Origin: Streptomyces sp. TG1A-60
GTDB lineage: Bacteria > Actinomycetota > Actinomycetes > Streptomycetales > Streptomycetaceae
NCBI RefSeq assembly: GCF_037201975.1
Contig: NZ_CP147520.1
Location: 1,612,001-1,676,000, forward strand
Reading direction: 5' to 3'
Length of the DNA: 64,000 bases
Numbering within the stretch: the first letter of the stretch is position 1; the number at the start of each line of letters is the position of its first letter. Position numbers and translations under genes: made by a program. Below are positions 35,470 to 44,316 of this stretch, one piece after another. Below the pieces are notes generated by a model, which had not been told where the DNA came from, did not search any database, and worked only from the letters and a program-made list of their open reading frames with translations.

Positions 35470-36446
35470 GGGTCCTGGTGACGGGCGGGAGCGGGTTCCT
35501 CGGGCAGGAGATCTGCCGCCGGCTCGTCGCACGCGGCACCACCGTCTCCTCCCTCGGCCGCCGGCCGAGCCTCGCCCTGGAGAACCTCGGCGTCCGGCAG
35601 CACCTGGGGGACCTCGCCGATCCGGCCGCCGTCTCCCGTGCGCTCGCCGGCTGCGACGCCGTCATCCACAACGCCGCCCTCGCCGGCGTCAGCGGCCCGC
35701 TCACGCCGTACTGGAGAACCAACGTCCTCGGCACCCGCAACGTCATCGACCAGTGCCGTGCCCACGGGGTCGGCACCCTCGTCCACACCTCCACCGCGAG
35801 TGTCGTCTTCCGGCCCGGCGGCCTGGAGAACGCCGACGAGCGCTGCCCCTACCCCCGCCGGCACCTGGCCGCCTACCCCCGCACCAAGGCCCGCGCGGAA
35901 GCCCTCGTCATGGCCGCCGACAGCCCCGGCCTGGCCACCGTCTCCCTGCGCCCCCACGTCATCTGGGGCCCCGGCGACCCGCACTTCGCCCCGGCCCTGG
36001 TACGCGCCGTGCGCGCGGACCGGATGGTGATGCCCGGCGACGGCACGAACCTCGTCGACACCACCCACCTGCACACCGCCGCCCACGCCCACCTGCTGGC
36101 CCTGGACCGACTCCGGGAGGGCCGGCCCATCGGGGGCCGCGCCTACTTCATCACCCAGGACGACCCCCGCCCCCTGCGCGAGATCACCGCCCGCTTCCTG
36201 CACGCGGCGGGCCTGCGGGCCACGTGGTGCGCCATCCCGCGCCCGCTGGCCCACGCCGCCGCGACGACCTGCGAGACGGTCCTACGACTGACCGGCCTCA
36301 CCCGCACCCACACGCTCAGCCGCTTCCTCGTCGCCGAGCTGGTGCGGCCCCACTGGTTCAACATCGAAGCCGCCCGCCGTGACCTGCTGTTCAAGCCACC
36401 GATCACCTTCGACGAAGGCATCACCGCGCTGTCGGCCGCGCGTTGA
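35466..36446 (+). CDS. oleD: OleD-type NAD(P)-dependent 2-alkyl-3-ketoacid reductase
   Basis: A TTG start at 35466 overlaps the oleC stop (TTGA) and follows an AGGAGG site at good distance. The 326-residue extended SDR protein has the nucleotide loop VTGGSGFLG (5-13) and catalytic Tyr137 and Lys141 (YPRTK). It belongs to the 3-beta-hydroxysteroid dehydrogenase-like group that includes OleD. It reduces the OleA product before OleC acts. The rare TTG start and tight overlap imply translation coupled to oleC. Confidence 0.87.
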   Translation: MRVLVTGGSGFLGQEICRRLVARGTTVSSLGRRPSLALENLGVRQHLGDLADPAAVSRALAGCDAVIHNAALAGVSGPLTPYWRTNVLGTRNVIDQCRAHGVGTLVHTSTASVVFRPGGLENADERCPYPRRHLAAYPRTKARAEALVMAADSPGLATVSLRPHVIWGPGDPHFAPALVRAVRADRMVMPGDGTNLVDTTHLHTAAHAHLLALDRLREGRPIGGRAYFITQDDPRPLREITARFLHAAGLRATWCAIPRPLAHAAATTCETVLRLTGLTRTHTLSRFLVAELVRPHWFNIEAARRDLLFKPPITFDEGITALSAAR

Positions 36447-36803
36447 CGAGGGGCCTCAGCGGTCGGAACGCCGTCGTGTGGGCTCGGGCCGCCAAAGCCT
36501 CCAGCAGCAGCTCCACCGCCTGTTCGAAAGAGCTTATCCGCCGTTTCCGGGGAGCTCGGGGCGCACTGCGGTGAGGGCCGGGTGCCGCCGGATCCAGGTC
36601 CTGGTAGACGTTCCGCCATGCCCGGTGGTCGGCCTCGCGCTGCTGTCGTGGGAGGGCGGGGAACGCCGCTTCCGTGGCGGCGAGGCTGAGGACCGTGTCG
36701 ATGAAGGCCGGACAGAGCCGTGCGGCGTCGGCCGGCCGGAGCCCGCCGTCAGGAGCAGGCCGAGCGGGAACGCGGGGCCGTCGGTCGACACCTGCTGTCT
36801 CAC
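36421..36803 (-). pseudogene. TetR/AcrR regulator, C-terminal remnant with frameshift
   Basis: Reading the minus strand, the segment begins with STDGPAFPLGLLLTAG and, after a shift of one base near 36740, continues LRPADAARLCPAFIDTVLSL. It ends with FEQAVELLLEALAARA before a stop at 36421. This helix pattern, especially the FEQAVELLLEALAAR ending, is typical of TetR ligand-binding domains. The DNA-binding domain is absent. It overlaps the 3-prime end of oleD by 26 bases. It may be the relic of the cluster regulator. The remaining gap to 36909 contains only hairpins. Confidence 0.55.
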
Positions 36804-36815
36804 TCGTTGTTCGCC

Positions 36816-36838
36816 ACGGCGGCCGGAACGGCCGCCGT
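36816..36838. terminator. Hairpin, possible terminator
   Basis: ACGGCGGCC and GGCCGCCGT pair perfectly around a 5-base loop. It lies 72 bases downstream of the CBM2-fusion gene (minus strand), beyond a second hairpin. Confidence 0.5.
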
Positions 36839-36857
36839 ACGTGGTGGTCTCACCCCG

Positions 36858-36878
36858 GCGGGGGCGCGCTGCCCCCGC
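36858..36878. terminator. Hairpin terminator of the CBM2-fusion gene
   Basis: GCGGGGGC and GCCCCCGC pair around a 5-base loop, 31 bases after the stop codon of the minus-strand gene at 36910. Two hairpins in series separate the ole cluster from the next gene. Confidence 0.6.
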
Positions 36879-36909
36879 TCGACCGCTGTGGTCCGCGGTC
36901 GGCCCGTGC

Positions 36910-38415
36910 TCAGTCCTCGTGGTCGCAGTCGCGCCCGTTGAGCGTGAACTCCTCGGGGACGGGGTTGTCGTAGCCCTGCCAGGTGCCGAGGAGGCCGACC
37001 CCGAAGGTGCCGCCCTCGGGGACGGTCTTGTTGTAGTCGGCGGCGGAGGCGGTGATCTCGGCCCCGTCCTGGTCGAAGGTGCCGTCCCACATCTGGGTCA
37101 CGCGCTGGTCGTGCGCGTAGGTCCAGCCGATGCGCCAGCCGTCGAGTGCCTTCGTGGAGGTGACGGTGACGGCGGCCTGGAAGCCGCCGGGCCATTCGTT
37201 GACGATCTCGTAGCGGACGTGGCAGGTGGCGGACGACTTGCCGTGATCGACCGGCTCGTGGGAGGCGCGGGCGGGCGTCGAGGAGTCGCCCTGGGGCTCC
37301 TCGTTGCTGTTGCCGCCGCCCTTGTCGTCGTCGGAGCCGGGCTCCTCGGGCCGGGAGGTGCTCTGCAACTCGGACGATCCGCCGACCGGGGGCTGTGCCA
37401 CCGGGAAGCGCGGGGCCTGCCGCACCACCGACGACTCGCCCGTGGACGCGCCGTCGGCGACGGTCTCGTCGTCACCGAAGGGCATCAGGGAGACGACGAA
37501 CGCCAGTACGGAGACGAGGCCGGCGCCGGCGAGCAGGCCGTTGCGGCCCAGCCGGGGCCTCGGCTCCCTGCCCGGCGAGAATCCCCGGTCGGTGCCGGTG
37601 GAGTCCGCGCGCCCGGGGAGAAGTCCCGCGTCGGCCGCGCGGCGGCGGCGCTCCAGGTAGGCGTGTCCGCCCCAGCCGATCACGCCGCCGGCGAGCGCTG
37701 CGGGCAGGCCGCCGCCGTGCAGGCCGAGACAGGCCGCGGCCTCGGCGCACTCCACGCAGGTGGCGAGGTGCCGCGACAGGTCGTCGGGGGTGTCGGTGCC
37801 GGGTGAGCGGGTGACCGCGTCCAGCAGCCGTGCGTAGCTGCGGCAGTCGGTGTGCAGGGGCGTGTCGAGCTGGTTGCGGTGACAGCGGTCCCGGAACAGC
37901 GCCCGCACCTGGTCGAGTTCGGCCCTGACGACCGCCGGGTCGTGGCCGAGCCGACGGGCCACCGAGGTCAGGGGCAGCGACTCGACCTCGATCAGCCAGA
38001 GCAGAGCCGCGTCGGGTTCCTGCATGTCCCGCAGTGCGCGCAGGGCGAGGGGGCGGTGCAGTGGCGGGCCGACATAGCGCGCGGCCTTGTCGGAGTTGAG
38101 CCAGAGGCGCAGGTCGGGGTCGAGGCGGTGGCCCTTCCCGTCCGCCTCCCAGGACGCGGCACTGGTTCTGACCCACGTCAGGAGGAACGGTATTCGGGGC
38201 AGCCGTAAGGCGCGCCGTCCGGCGCCGCGCTCGGCCCCCGCGTCGAGTTCCAGGGCGCGCGACTCGTGCATGCCGTTGGTGAAGGCCTCGGTGGCCAGTT
38301 GGGCCGCCGCGGCCGAGCCGGACGTACACAGGTCGGCGTACGAAAGGACCGCGTCCCAGCACTCCGAGAACAGCGCGGCCTCGGCGGCGTCCTGGGGTTT
38401 CGGCAGGTCGGGCAT
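36910..38415 (-). CDS. ECF sigma-like/zinc anti-sigma/transmembrane/CBM2 fusion protein
   Basis: The ATG at 38415, with AGGAGA five bases before, gives 501 residues. Residues about 10-210 resemble an ECF sigma factor: a region 2-like helix set and a region 4 HTH (LTSVARRLGHDPAVVRAELD). Then comes HLATCVEC, an HX3CX2C zinc anti-sigma motif (about 238). One membrane helix follows (LLAGAGLVSVLAFVVSLMPFG, about 312-332), then a disordered linker, and a C-terminal CBM2 cellulose-binding domain (about 400-501, terminal cysteine pair, exposed Trp). This matches the ECF52-like arrangement known in actinomycetes. It may sense plant polysaccharide outside and release or retain the sigma part inside. 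Confidence 0.85.
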   Translation of the reverse strand: MPDLPKPQDAAEAALFSECWDAVLSYADLCTSGSAAAAQLATEAFTNGMHESRALELDAGAERGAGRRALRLPRIPFLLTWVRTSAASWEADGKGHRLDPDLRLWLNSDKAARYVGPPLHRPLALRALRDMQEPDAALLWLIEVESLPLTSVARRLGHDPAVVRAELDQVRALFRDRCHRNQLDTPLHTDCRSYARLLDAVTRSPGTDTPDDLSRHLATCVECAEAAACLGLHGGGLPAALAGGVIGWGGHAYLERRRRAADAGLLPGRADSTGTDRGFSPGREPRPRLGRNGLLAGAGLVSVLAFVVSLMPFGDDETVADGASTGESSVVRQAPRFPVAQPPVGGSSELQSTSRPEEPGSDDDKGGGNSNEEPQGDSSTPARASHEPVDHGKSSATCHVRYEIVNEWPGGFQAAVTVTSTKALDGWRIGWTYAHDQRVTQMWDGTFDQDGAEITASAADYNKTVPEGGTFGVGLLGTWQGYDNPVPEEFTLNGRDCDHED

Positions 38416-38643
38416 GGGTCTCCTGCATCCAACAAAGCGAGGGGGAAGTGCGCAAAAGCGGTCAAATCCCCTCTGAATCAGGGGAGTTGATGGGGCCACC
38501 TTGCGGCTGCCCCAGAGCTTTTCACGCTTCCAACACAACTGACAAGCCGCGCCTTCAAATGCGGTTACCAGGGGTCACACAGTCCGGGGGTCACTGTCGA
38601 GTGGTACGTACGCCGGGCCCGATCGTCTCAACCGCCACAGGAG

Positions 38644-39978
38644 TTACCGGGCGGGAACCTCCTCGGTAGCCTCCTCGACGGCCGGCAGGCTGTCCATGAA
38701 GGAGCTGACGGAGAAGACGGCGCGGCCGGGTCCGGGCGGACCGTATCCGGGCGGGGACGACAGCCCGAAGTCGTCCATCGTGGCCCGGTAGGCCTCCAGC
38801 AGCCGGATGTGGTACTCCAACGCCGCGCCCTGCGGGTTGGCCTTGCCGAGCGGGGTCGTGGGCTCCGGGCACCAGGTGGTGAAGCGGGGCGTGATGCCGT
38901 GCGACATGAAGAACCGCAGGCCCTCGGTGGTGGAGGCGATCGCCTCGTCGACCGTGGCGAAGCCGAACGGCTCGGCCATCTCCACACCCGCCACGAAGTT
39001 GGGGATCACATTGCGCGCGCCGAAGACCTCCGCCGAGTCCAGGATGCGCTTGTGCCACTCGTCGCGGCCGACGTAGCGCTCCTTGCCCGGGCAGTACAGC
39101 TCGAACAGACGGCGGTCCCAGACCTCGTAGTTCGGGTGGTAGATCTTCACGCCGTAGTCGTGGAAACGCCTGACGTCGTCCAGCGGCAGCGCCTGGGCGA
39201 CGACCTTGCCGATCCAGCGGTCCGGGAAGCGCTCCTCGATGGCCTTGGCGTAGTGGCCGTAGAAGTCGGCCTCGTCCCGGCCCGCGACCGTCTTGGTGAT
39301 CGCGCCGCCGGTGAGCGTGTACGCGGTGGACGTCTTCGCCGTGTCGTACCGGTCGATGATCTCCAGAGCCTCCAGGACCTCGTCGACGTCCTTCACACCC
39401 GTGTACGGCCGCCCGGCCGCCTTGTGCTGGCGCCAGTTGTGGTTGATGTCGCAGTACTGGCACTCCTCCTTCGCGCCGAAGTACTGGCAGACACGGAAGA
39501 CGGTGAGGTAGATGAGGTAGCCCCACTGGATGGTCGGAGCCACCTCCATCACGGACTTCCCGTTGGAGAGGGTGTGCCGGTAGTACTCGGGCATGGGCGG
39601 CACGCCGACGTCCGCGATGCGCCGGCCGTCGAGGTAGAGGCCGAGAAGGCCTTCCTCGTCGGCCCCCACACGGTAGGGCGAGGACGGGTTGACCCGTACG
39701 GACACGACCGTGCGCCGCAGGTCGTAGGGGCCGCCGGTGAGGATGATCTCCTCCGGCGGGCGGCGCAGGGCGGCCTCGCCGAGCTCGGGGAGGGTGCCGT
39801 GGTCGAAGGAGAAGATGAAGTACGACTTCGGCTTGACCTCGCCCTTGTCGTTGTCGCTCAGCGCGGAGGCGTCGAAGGCCACGCCGCCCCTGAGCAGGTC
39901 CTCCTTGAAGACGGCCTCCCGTGGCACGTGCGGGAACCTCTCCATCAGGTCCTCCACCAGTGCGGTGCGGCTGCCCAT
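38644..39978 (-). CDS. Radical SAM protein with CX8CX2C cluster motif
   Basis: The ATG at 39978, preceded by GAGGAGAA, gives 444 residues. The predicted cluster cysteines are Cys164, Cys173 and Cys176 in VCQYFGAKEECQYC, that is CX8CX2C rather than the usual CX3CX2C. TLTGGAIT later in the chain matches the SAM-binding GGE-type strand of radical SAM barrels. The family is annotated only as radical SAM protein in streptomycetes as far as I recall. No precursor peptide or partner enzyme is obvious next to it. The reaction is unknown. The gap 38416-38643 is the promoter region of the gene at 36910. Confidence 0.8.
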   Translation of the reverse strand: MGSRTALVEDLMERFPHVPREAVFKEDLLRGGVAFDASALSDNDKGEVKPKSYFIFSFDHGTLPELGEAALRRPPEEIILTGGPYDLRRTVVSVRVNPSSPYRVGADEEGLLGLYLDGRRIADVGVPPMPEYYRHTLSNGKSVMEVAPTIQWGYLIYLTVFRVCQYFGAKEECQYCDINHNWRQHKAAGRPYTGVKDVDEVLEALEIIDRYDTAKTSTAYTLTGGAITKTVAGRDEADFYGHYAKAIEERFPDRWIGKVVAQALPLDDVRRFHDYGVKIYHPNYEVWDRRLFELYCPGKERYVGRDEWHKRILDSAEVFGARNVIPNFVAGVEMAEPFGFATVDEAIASTTEGLRFFMSHGITPRFTTWCPEPTTPLGKANPQGAALEYHIRLLEAYRATMDDFGLSSPPGYGPPGPGRAVFSVSSFMDSLPAVEEATEEVPAR

Positions 39979-40182
39979 CCCGTTCTCCTCGCTCCCGACG
40001 TCACGTAAGGGGTCGTCCGTCGTCGTTGTTCGCCTCCTCACGGTATGCCTCCGCCCCCGCGCGGGTGGGAGCGGGGCCCCCGGCCGTGTCAGTCCTCCGC
40101 GGCGCGGCGGGCACCCTGTGAGGACACGAGGTGGTGCGGCGGGCTCACCGGCGCCGACGGCGTCTCGCCCGCAGGGCGATCG

Positions 40183-41190
40183 TCACGCGGTGCGCTCCAG
40201 CGCCGCCCGGTCGAGGGCATGAGCCAACTGCCGTCCGGCGGCGAGCCGTTCCGCCTCCTGCGTGACAGCGAAGCCGAGGCGGGACACCTCGTTGCCCTGG
40301 GAGCCGGCCAGGTGCGGGGTGACGAAGGCGTTCGGCAGGTCGAGGAGCGGGGAGTCAGGGGGCAGTGGCTCGGGGTCGGTGACATCGAGGATCGCGGAGA
40401 GCCGCCCGGCGCGCAGTTCGTCCATCAGGGCGTCGTGGTCGACGAGCGCGCCGCGCGCGGTGTTGACGAGGACGGCCCCGTCGGGCATGAGAGCGAGAGC
40501 GCGGCGGTCGATCAGCCGGTGTGTCTCGGGGGTGTCCGGGGCGTGGACGGTGACGATGTCGCAGGTGCGCAGCAGGTCGTCGAGCGGCAGGAGGGGGACG
40601 CCGAGGGCGGCGGCCCCCGCCTCGTCGACGTAGGGGTCGGTGAGGCTCACCATCAGGTCGAAGGGGCGCAGCAGTTCGATGACCCGGCGGCCGATGCGGG
40701 AGGCACCGATGACGCCGACGCGGCGGCCGTGGTTGCCGATGCCGGGGATGAACCCCCAGCCGGGGGAGACGCGTTCGGCGCGGAGGCGGTCGCGGCGGCC
40801 GAGGACGTCCTTGCCGGCGAGCAGGATCATGGCGAGTGTGTACTCGGCGACGGGCAGGGCGTTCGCGGCTGCCGCCGTGGAGACGGTGATGCCGCGCTCC
40901 CAGACGGCGGGGGCGGCGAACCCCTTCACCGAGCCCGCCGAGTGCAGCACCGCCCGCAGCCTGGGCGCCGCGTCCAGGACCGTCTCGTCGAGCCGGGGGC
41001 AGCCCCAGCCGGTGACCAGCACCTCGGCCTCGGCCAGCACCGCGCGGACCCCGGGGTCGGTGAAGTCCTCGGCGATCAGCCCGGGGTCGATCTCCAGGGT
41101 CTCGCGCAGGCGGGACAGCACCTCGGGCGGGAAGATCCGGGGAACGTTCTCGGCCGTCATGGCGAACAGTGCGAGGGGACGCTCTGGCAA
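40183..41190 (-). CDS. D-isomer-specific 2-hydroxyacid dehydrogenase
   Basis: The 335-residue protein has the NAD-binding Rossmann segment GVIGASRIGRRVIEL (about 180), the VNTARGALVD motif with catalytic Arg, Asp-Pro-Glu, and the late catalytic His in TPHLAGSQ. It reduces or oxidises 2-hydroxy acids; phosphoglycerate, glyoxylate/hydroxypyruvate or sugar acids are possible. The TTG at 41190 is used; ATG 41160 is an alternative. It is divergent from the alditol oxidase, so both may serve sugar or sugar-alcohol catabolism. The gap 39979-40182 holds only the radical SAM promoter region. Confidence 0.88.
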   Translation of the reverse strand: MPERPLALFAMTAENVPRIFPPEVLSRLRETLEIDPGLIAEDFTDPGVRAVLAEAEVLVTGWGCPRLDETVLDAAPRLRAVLHSAGSVKGFAAPAVWERGITVSTAAAANALPVAEYTLAMILLAGKDVLGRRDRLRAERVSPGWGFIPGIGNHGRRVGVIGASRIGRRVIELLRPFDLMVSLTDPYVDEAGAAALGVPLLPLDDLLRTCDIVTVHAPDTPETHRLIDRRALALMPDGAVLVNTARGALVDHDALMDELRAGRLSAILDVTDPEPLPPDSPLLDLPNAFVTPHLAGSQGNEVSRLGFAVTQEAERLAAGRQLAHALDRAALERTA

Positions 41191-41244
41191 GGAAGGACCT
41201 TCCGGCTGGGAGAGGCGGGCGACAGCAACCGTTCTCTACGGTAG

Positions 41245-42582
<1,338 letters not shown>

Positions 42583-42690
42583 GGGCGTCCGGTGTGCGGG
42601 GCCCTCACCTGGGGACCCGCCGCGCCATCGCTCTCCAGCCACGTGGTGGCGCCCCCTCGGGAGACTTCGTAAACCCCCTTTCCTAACCCC

Positions 42691-42719
42691 TTGAAGAAAG
42701 CCTGGTCGCGCCATAGCCT
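42691..42719 (+). promoter_or_regulatory. Promoter of the ROK regulator gene
   Basis: TTGAAG (42691-42696), 17-base spacer, TAGCCT (42714-42719) form a good vegetative sigma promoter 57 bases upstream of the ROK ATG. The surrounding AACCCCTTG-nn-GAA(A)GCCT sequence recurs in the promoter of the solute-binding protein gene at 44188, suggesting shared control. Confidence 0.65.
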
Positions 42720-42775
42720 TGGCGACCGCGCCGGGGCTGCACGCCTCGCCATGGCCTGGAGGGATCGAGGGGATC

Positions 42776-44071
42776 ATGTCGTCGGTGAAGCGCACCTCAC
42801 GCGACATCCGCACCGCGAACCGCTACGAGGTGATGCGCCAGATCATCGCCCAGTCTCCCACCTCCCGGCAGGAGCTGGCCGCGGCCACCGGACTGAGCCT
42901 GGCCACGGTCGCCACGCTCGTCGGCGAGCTGCTCGACCTCGGCATGATCACCGAGGTCGGGTTCGAGGACTCCGCGGGGGGCCGTCCCCGCGGACTCGTG
43001 GCCGTCAACGCGGCGGGGGGCGCGCTGATCGGCGTCGACATCGCGGAGACGTACGTCCATGTGGAGCTGTTCGACCTGGGGCTGAACGTCCTGGCCCGCG
43101 CCGAGGAGGACGTCCGCGCCGGCGAGAACCTGCCCGAGCAGATGGTGGGCCATGTGGCCGCCGCCGTCGGCTCGGTGGTCGCGCAGGCCGGTATCGAGGG
43201 CGCCCGGGTGCTCGGCGTCGGCGTGAGCGTGCCGGGGCAGGTGGACCGGGCCACCGGTATCTCGGAGTACGCGCCCAACTGGGACTGGCACGACGTGCCG
43301 CTGCTCGACCTGCTCACCGAGCACATCGCCTACCCGCTGTACCTGGACAATCCGCTGCGGGCCGTCGCGGTGGCCGAGCTGTGGTTCGGGGCCGCGCGCG
43401 GGCGCGGGGACGCCGTGGTGGTGAACCTCGGGACCGGGGTGGGCGCCGGGCTCGTGCTGGGCGGCGGGCTGCACCGGGGGGTGAGCAACAGCGCCGGCGA
43501 GTGGGGGCACACCACGATCGTGCTGGACGGCCGGCTGTGCCACTGCGGCAACCACGGCTGTGTGGAGACCTATGTGGGCGCCCCGGGGATCATGCTGAAC
43601 CTCCGGGAGCTGAGTCCGCGCAGCCCACTGCTGCACCCCGAGGACCAGACGGCCACCATCGCCGCGCTCGCCCGGGGGGTGCTCCGGGGGGACCCGGTGG
43701 CGCTCAGGGTGGTGCGGGACACCGCCCGCTACCTCGGCGCCGGCATCGCCGACCTGGTGAACCTGTTCAATCCCGAGGTGGTCGTACTCAGCAGCTGGGT
43801 CGCCGCCGCCCTCGGCGAGCCGCTGCTCACCGAGGTGCGCGAGGCCGTCGCCCGCCACGCGCTGCCGCGGCCGATGGCCGCCACCGAGATCGTCCTCTCC
43901 CTGATCCCCACCGACCCGGCCTGCCTGGGCGCGGCGACGTTCGCGCTCGAAGGGGCGCTCCAGTCGGTGGGGCAGAAGCCGGGCAAACGCGCCGTTCCGG
44001 CAGGGAGCAAGCCGGTCGTACGCCACCGAGGGCGCCCCGAAGAGCGCGAACGTCTACACCCACACCCCTGA
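42776..44071 (+). CDS. ROK family transcriptional regulator
   Basis: From the ATG at 42776 the product is 431 residues. The N-terminal winged HTH reads TSRQELAAATGLSLATVATL. The ROK domain follows with its glycine-rich phosphate-binding strands (VNLGTGVGAGLVLGGGLHRG) and the zinc motif CHCGNHGCVETY. Such NagC/XylR-type regulators repress sugar genes until the sugar binds. It precedes the ABC transporter and beta-galactosidase genes, which it probably controls together with itself through the shared promoter element. The C-terminus has a short basic tail. Confidence 0.92.
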   Translation: MSSVKRTSRDIRTANRYEVMRQIIAQSPTSRQELAAATGLSLATVATLVGELLDLGMITEVGFEDSAGGRPRGLVAVNAAGGALIGVDIAETYVHVELFDLGLNVLARAEEDVRAGENLPEQMVGHVAAAVGSVVAQAGIEGARVLGVGVSVPGQVDRATGISEYAPNWDWHDVPLLDLLTEHIAYPLYLDNPLRAVAVAELWFGAARGRGDAVVVNLGTGVGAGLVLGGGLHRGVSNSAGEWGHTTIVLDGRLCHCGNHGCVETYVGAPGIMLNLRELSPRSPLLHPEDQTATIAALARGVLRGDPVALRVVRDTARYLGAGIADLVNLFNPEVVVLSSWVAAALGEPLLTEVREAVARHALPRPMAATEIVLSLIPTDPACLGAATFALEGALQSVGQKPGKRAVPAGSKPVVRHRGRPEERERLHPHP

Positions 44072-44074
44072 GCC

Positions 44075-44106
44075 GAGGGCCGCCGGACCCTGACCCGGCG
44101 GCCCTC
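44075..44106. terminator. Intrinsic terminator of the ROK gene
   Basis: GAGGGCCGCCGG (44075-44086) and CCGGCGGCCCTC (44095-44106) form a perfect 12-base stem with an 8-base loop, 3 bases after the ROK stop. It isolates the regulator from the transporter operon. Confidence 0.85.
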
Positions 44107-44187
44107 ACCTCCCCTTACCAAGCCCTCTGCCCCGCAAGGACGTTCGGACATTCGAACCGAATACAACGCTTCGAACAGGCTTCGCCC

Positions 44188-44222
44188 AACCCCTTGCCGA
44201 AGCCTTAGTCGAAGGTTAACGT
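44188..44222 (+). promoter_or_regulatory. Promoter and candidate operator of the sugar ABC operon
   Basis: TTGCCG (44194-44199), 17-base spacer, TAACGT (44217-44222) form a promoter 95 bases before the solute-binding protein ATG. AACCCCTTG..GAAGCCT..GTCG is shared with the ROK promoter at 42685-42709. TTCGAA-type segments lie at about 44150-44177. Together they suggest ROK operators overlapping the -35. Confidence 0.6.
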
Positions 44223-44316
44223 CCCGCACCGCAAGCCTCTTTGAGCCAACTGGCCCTGAGCCGCTGAGCCAGCGCGGGTGCAGAGCCGCAGCCGTACTCA
44301 AGACAAGGACGTCAGC

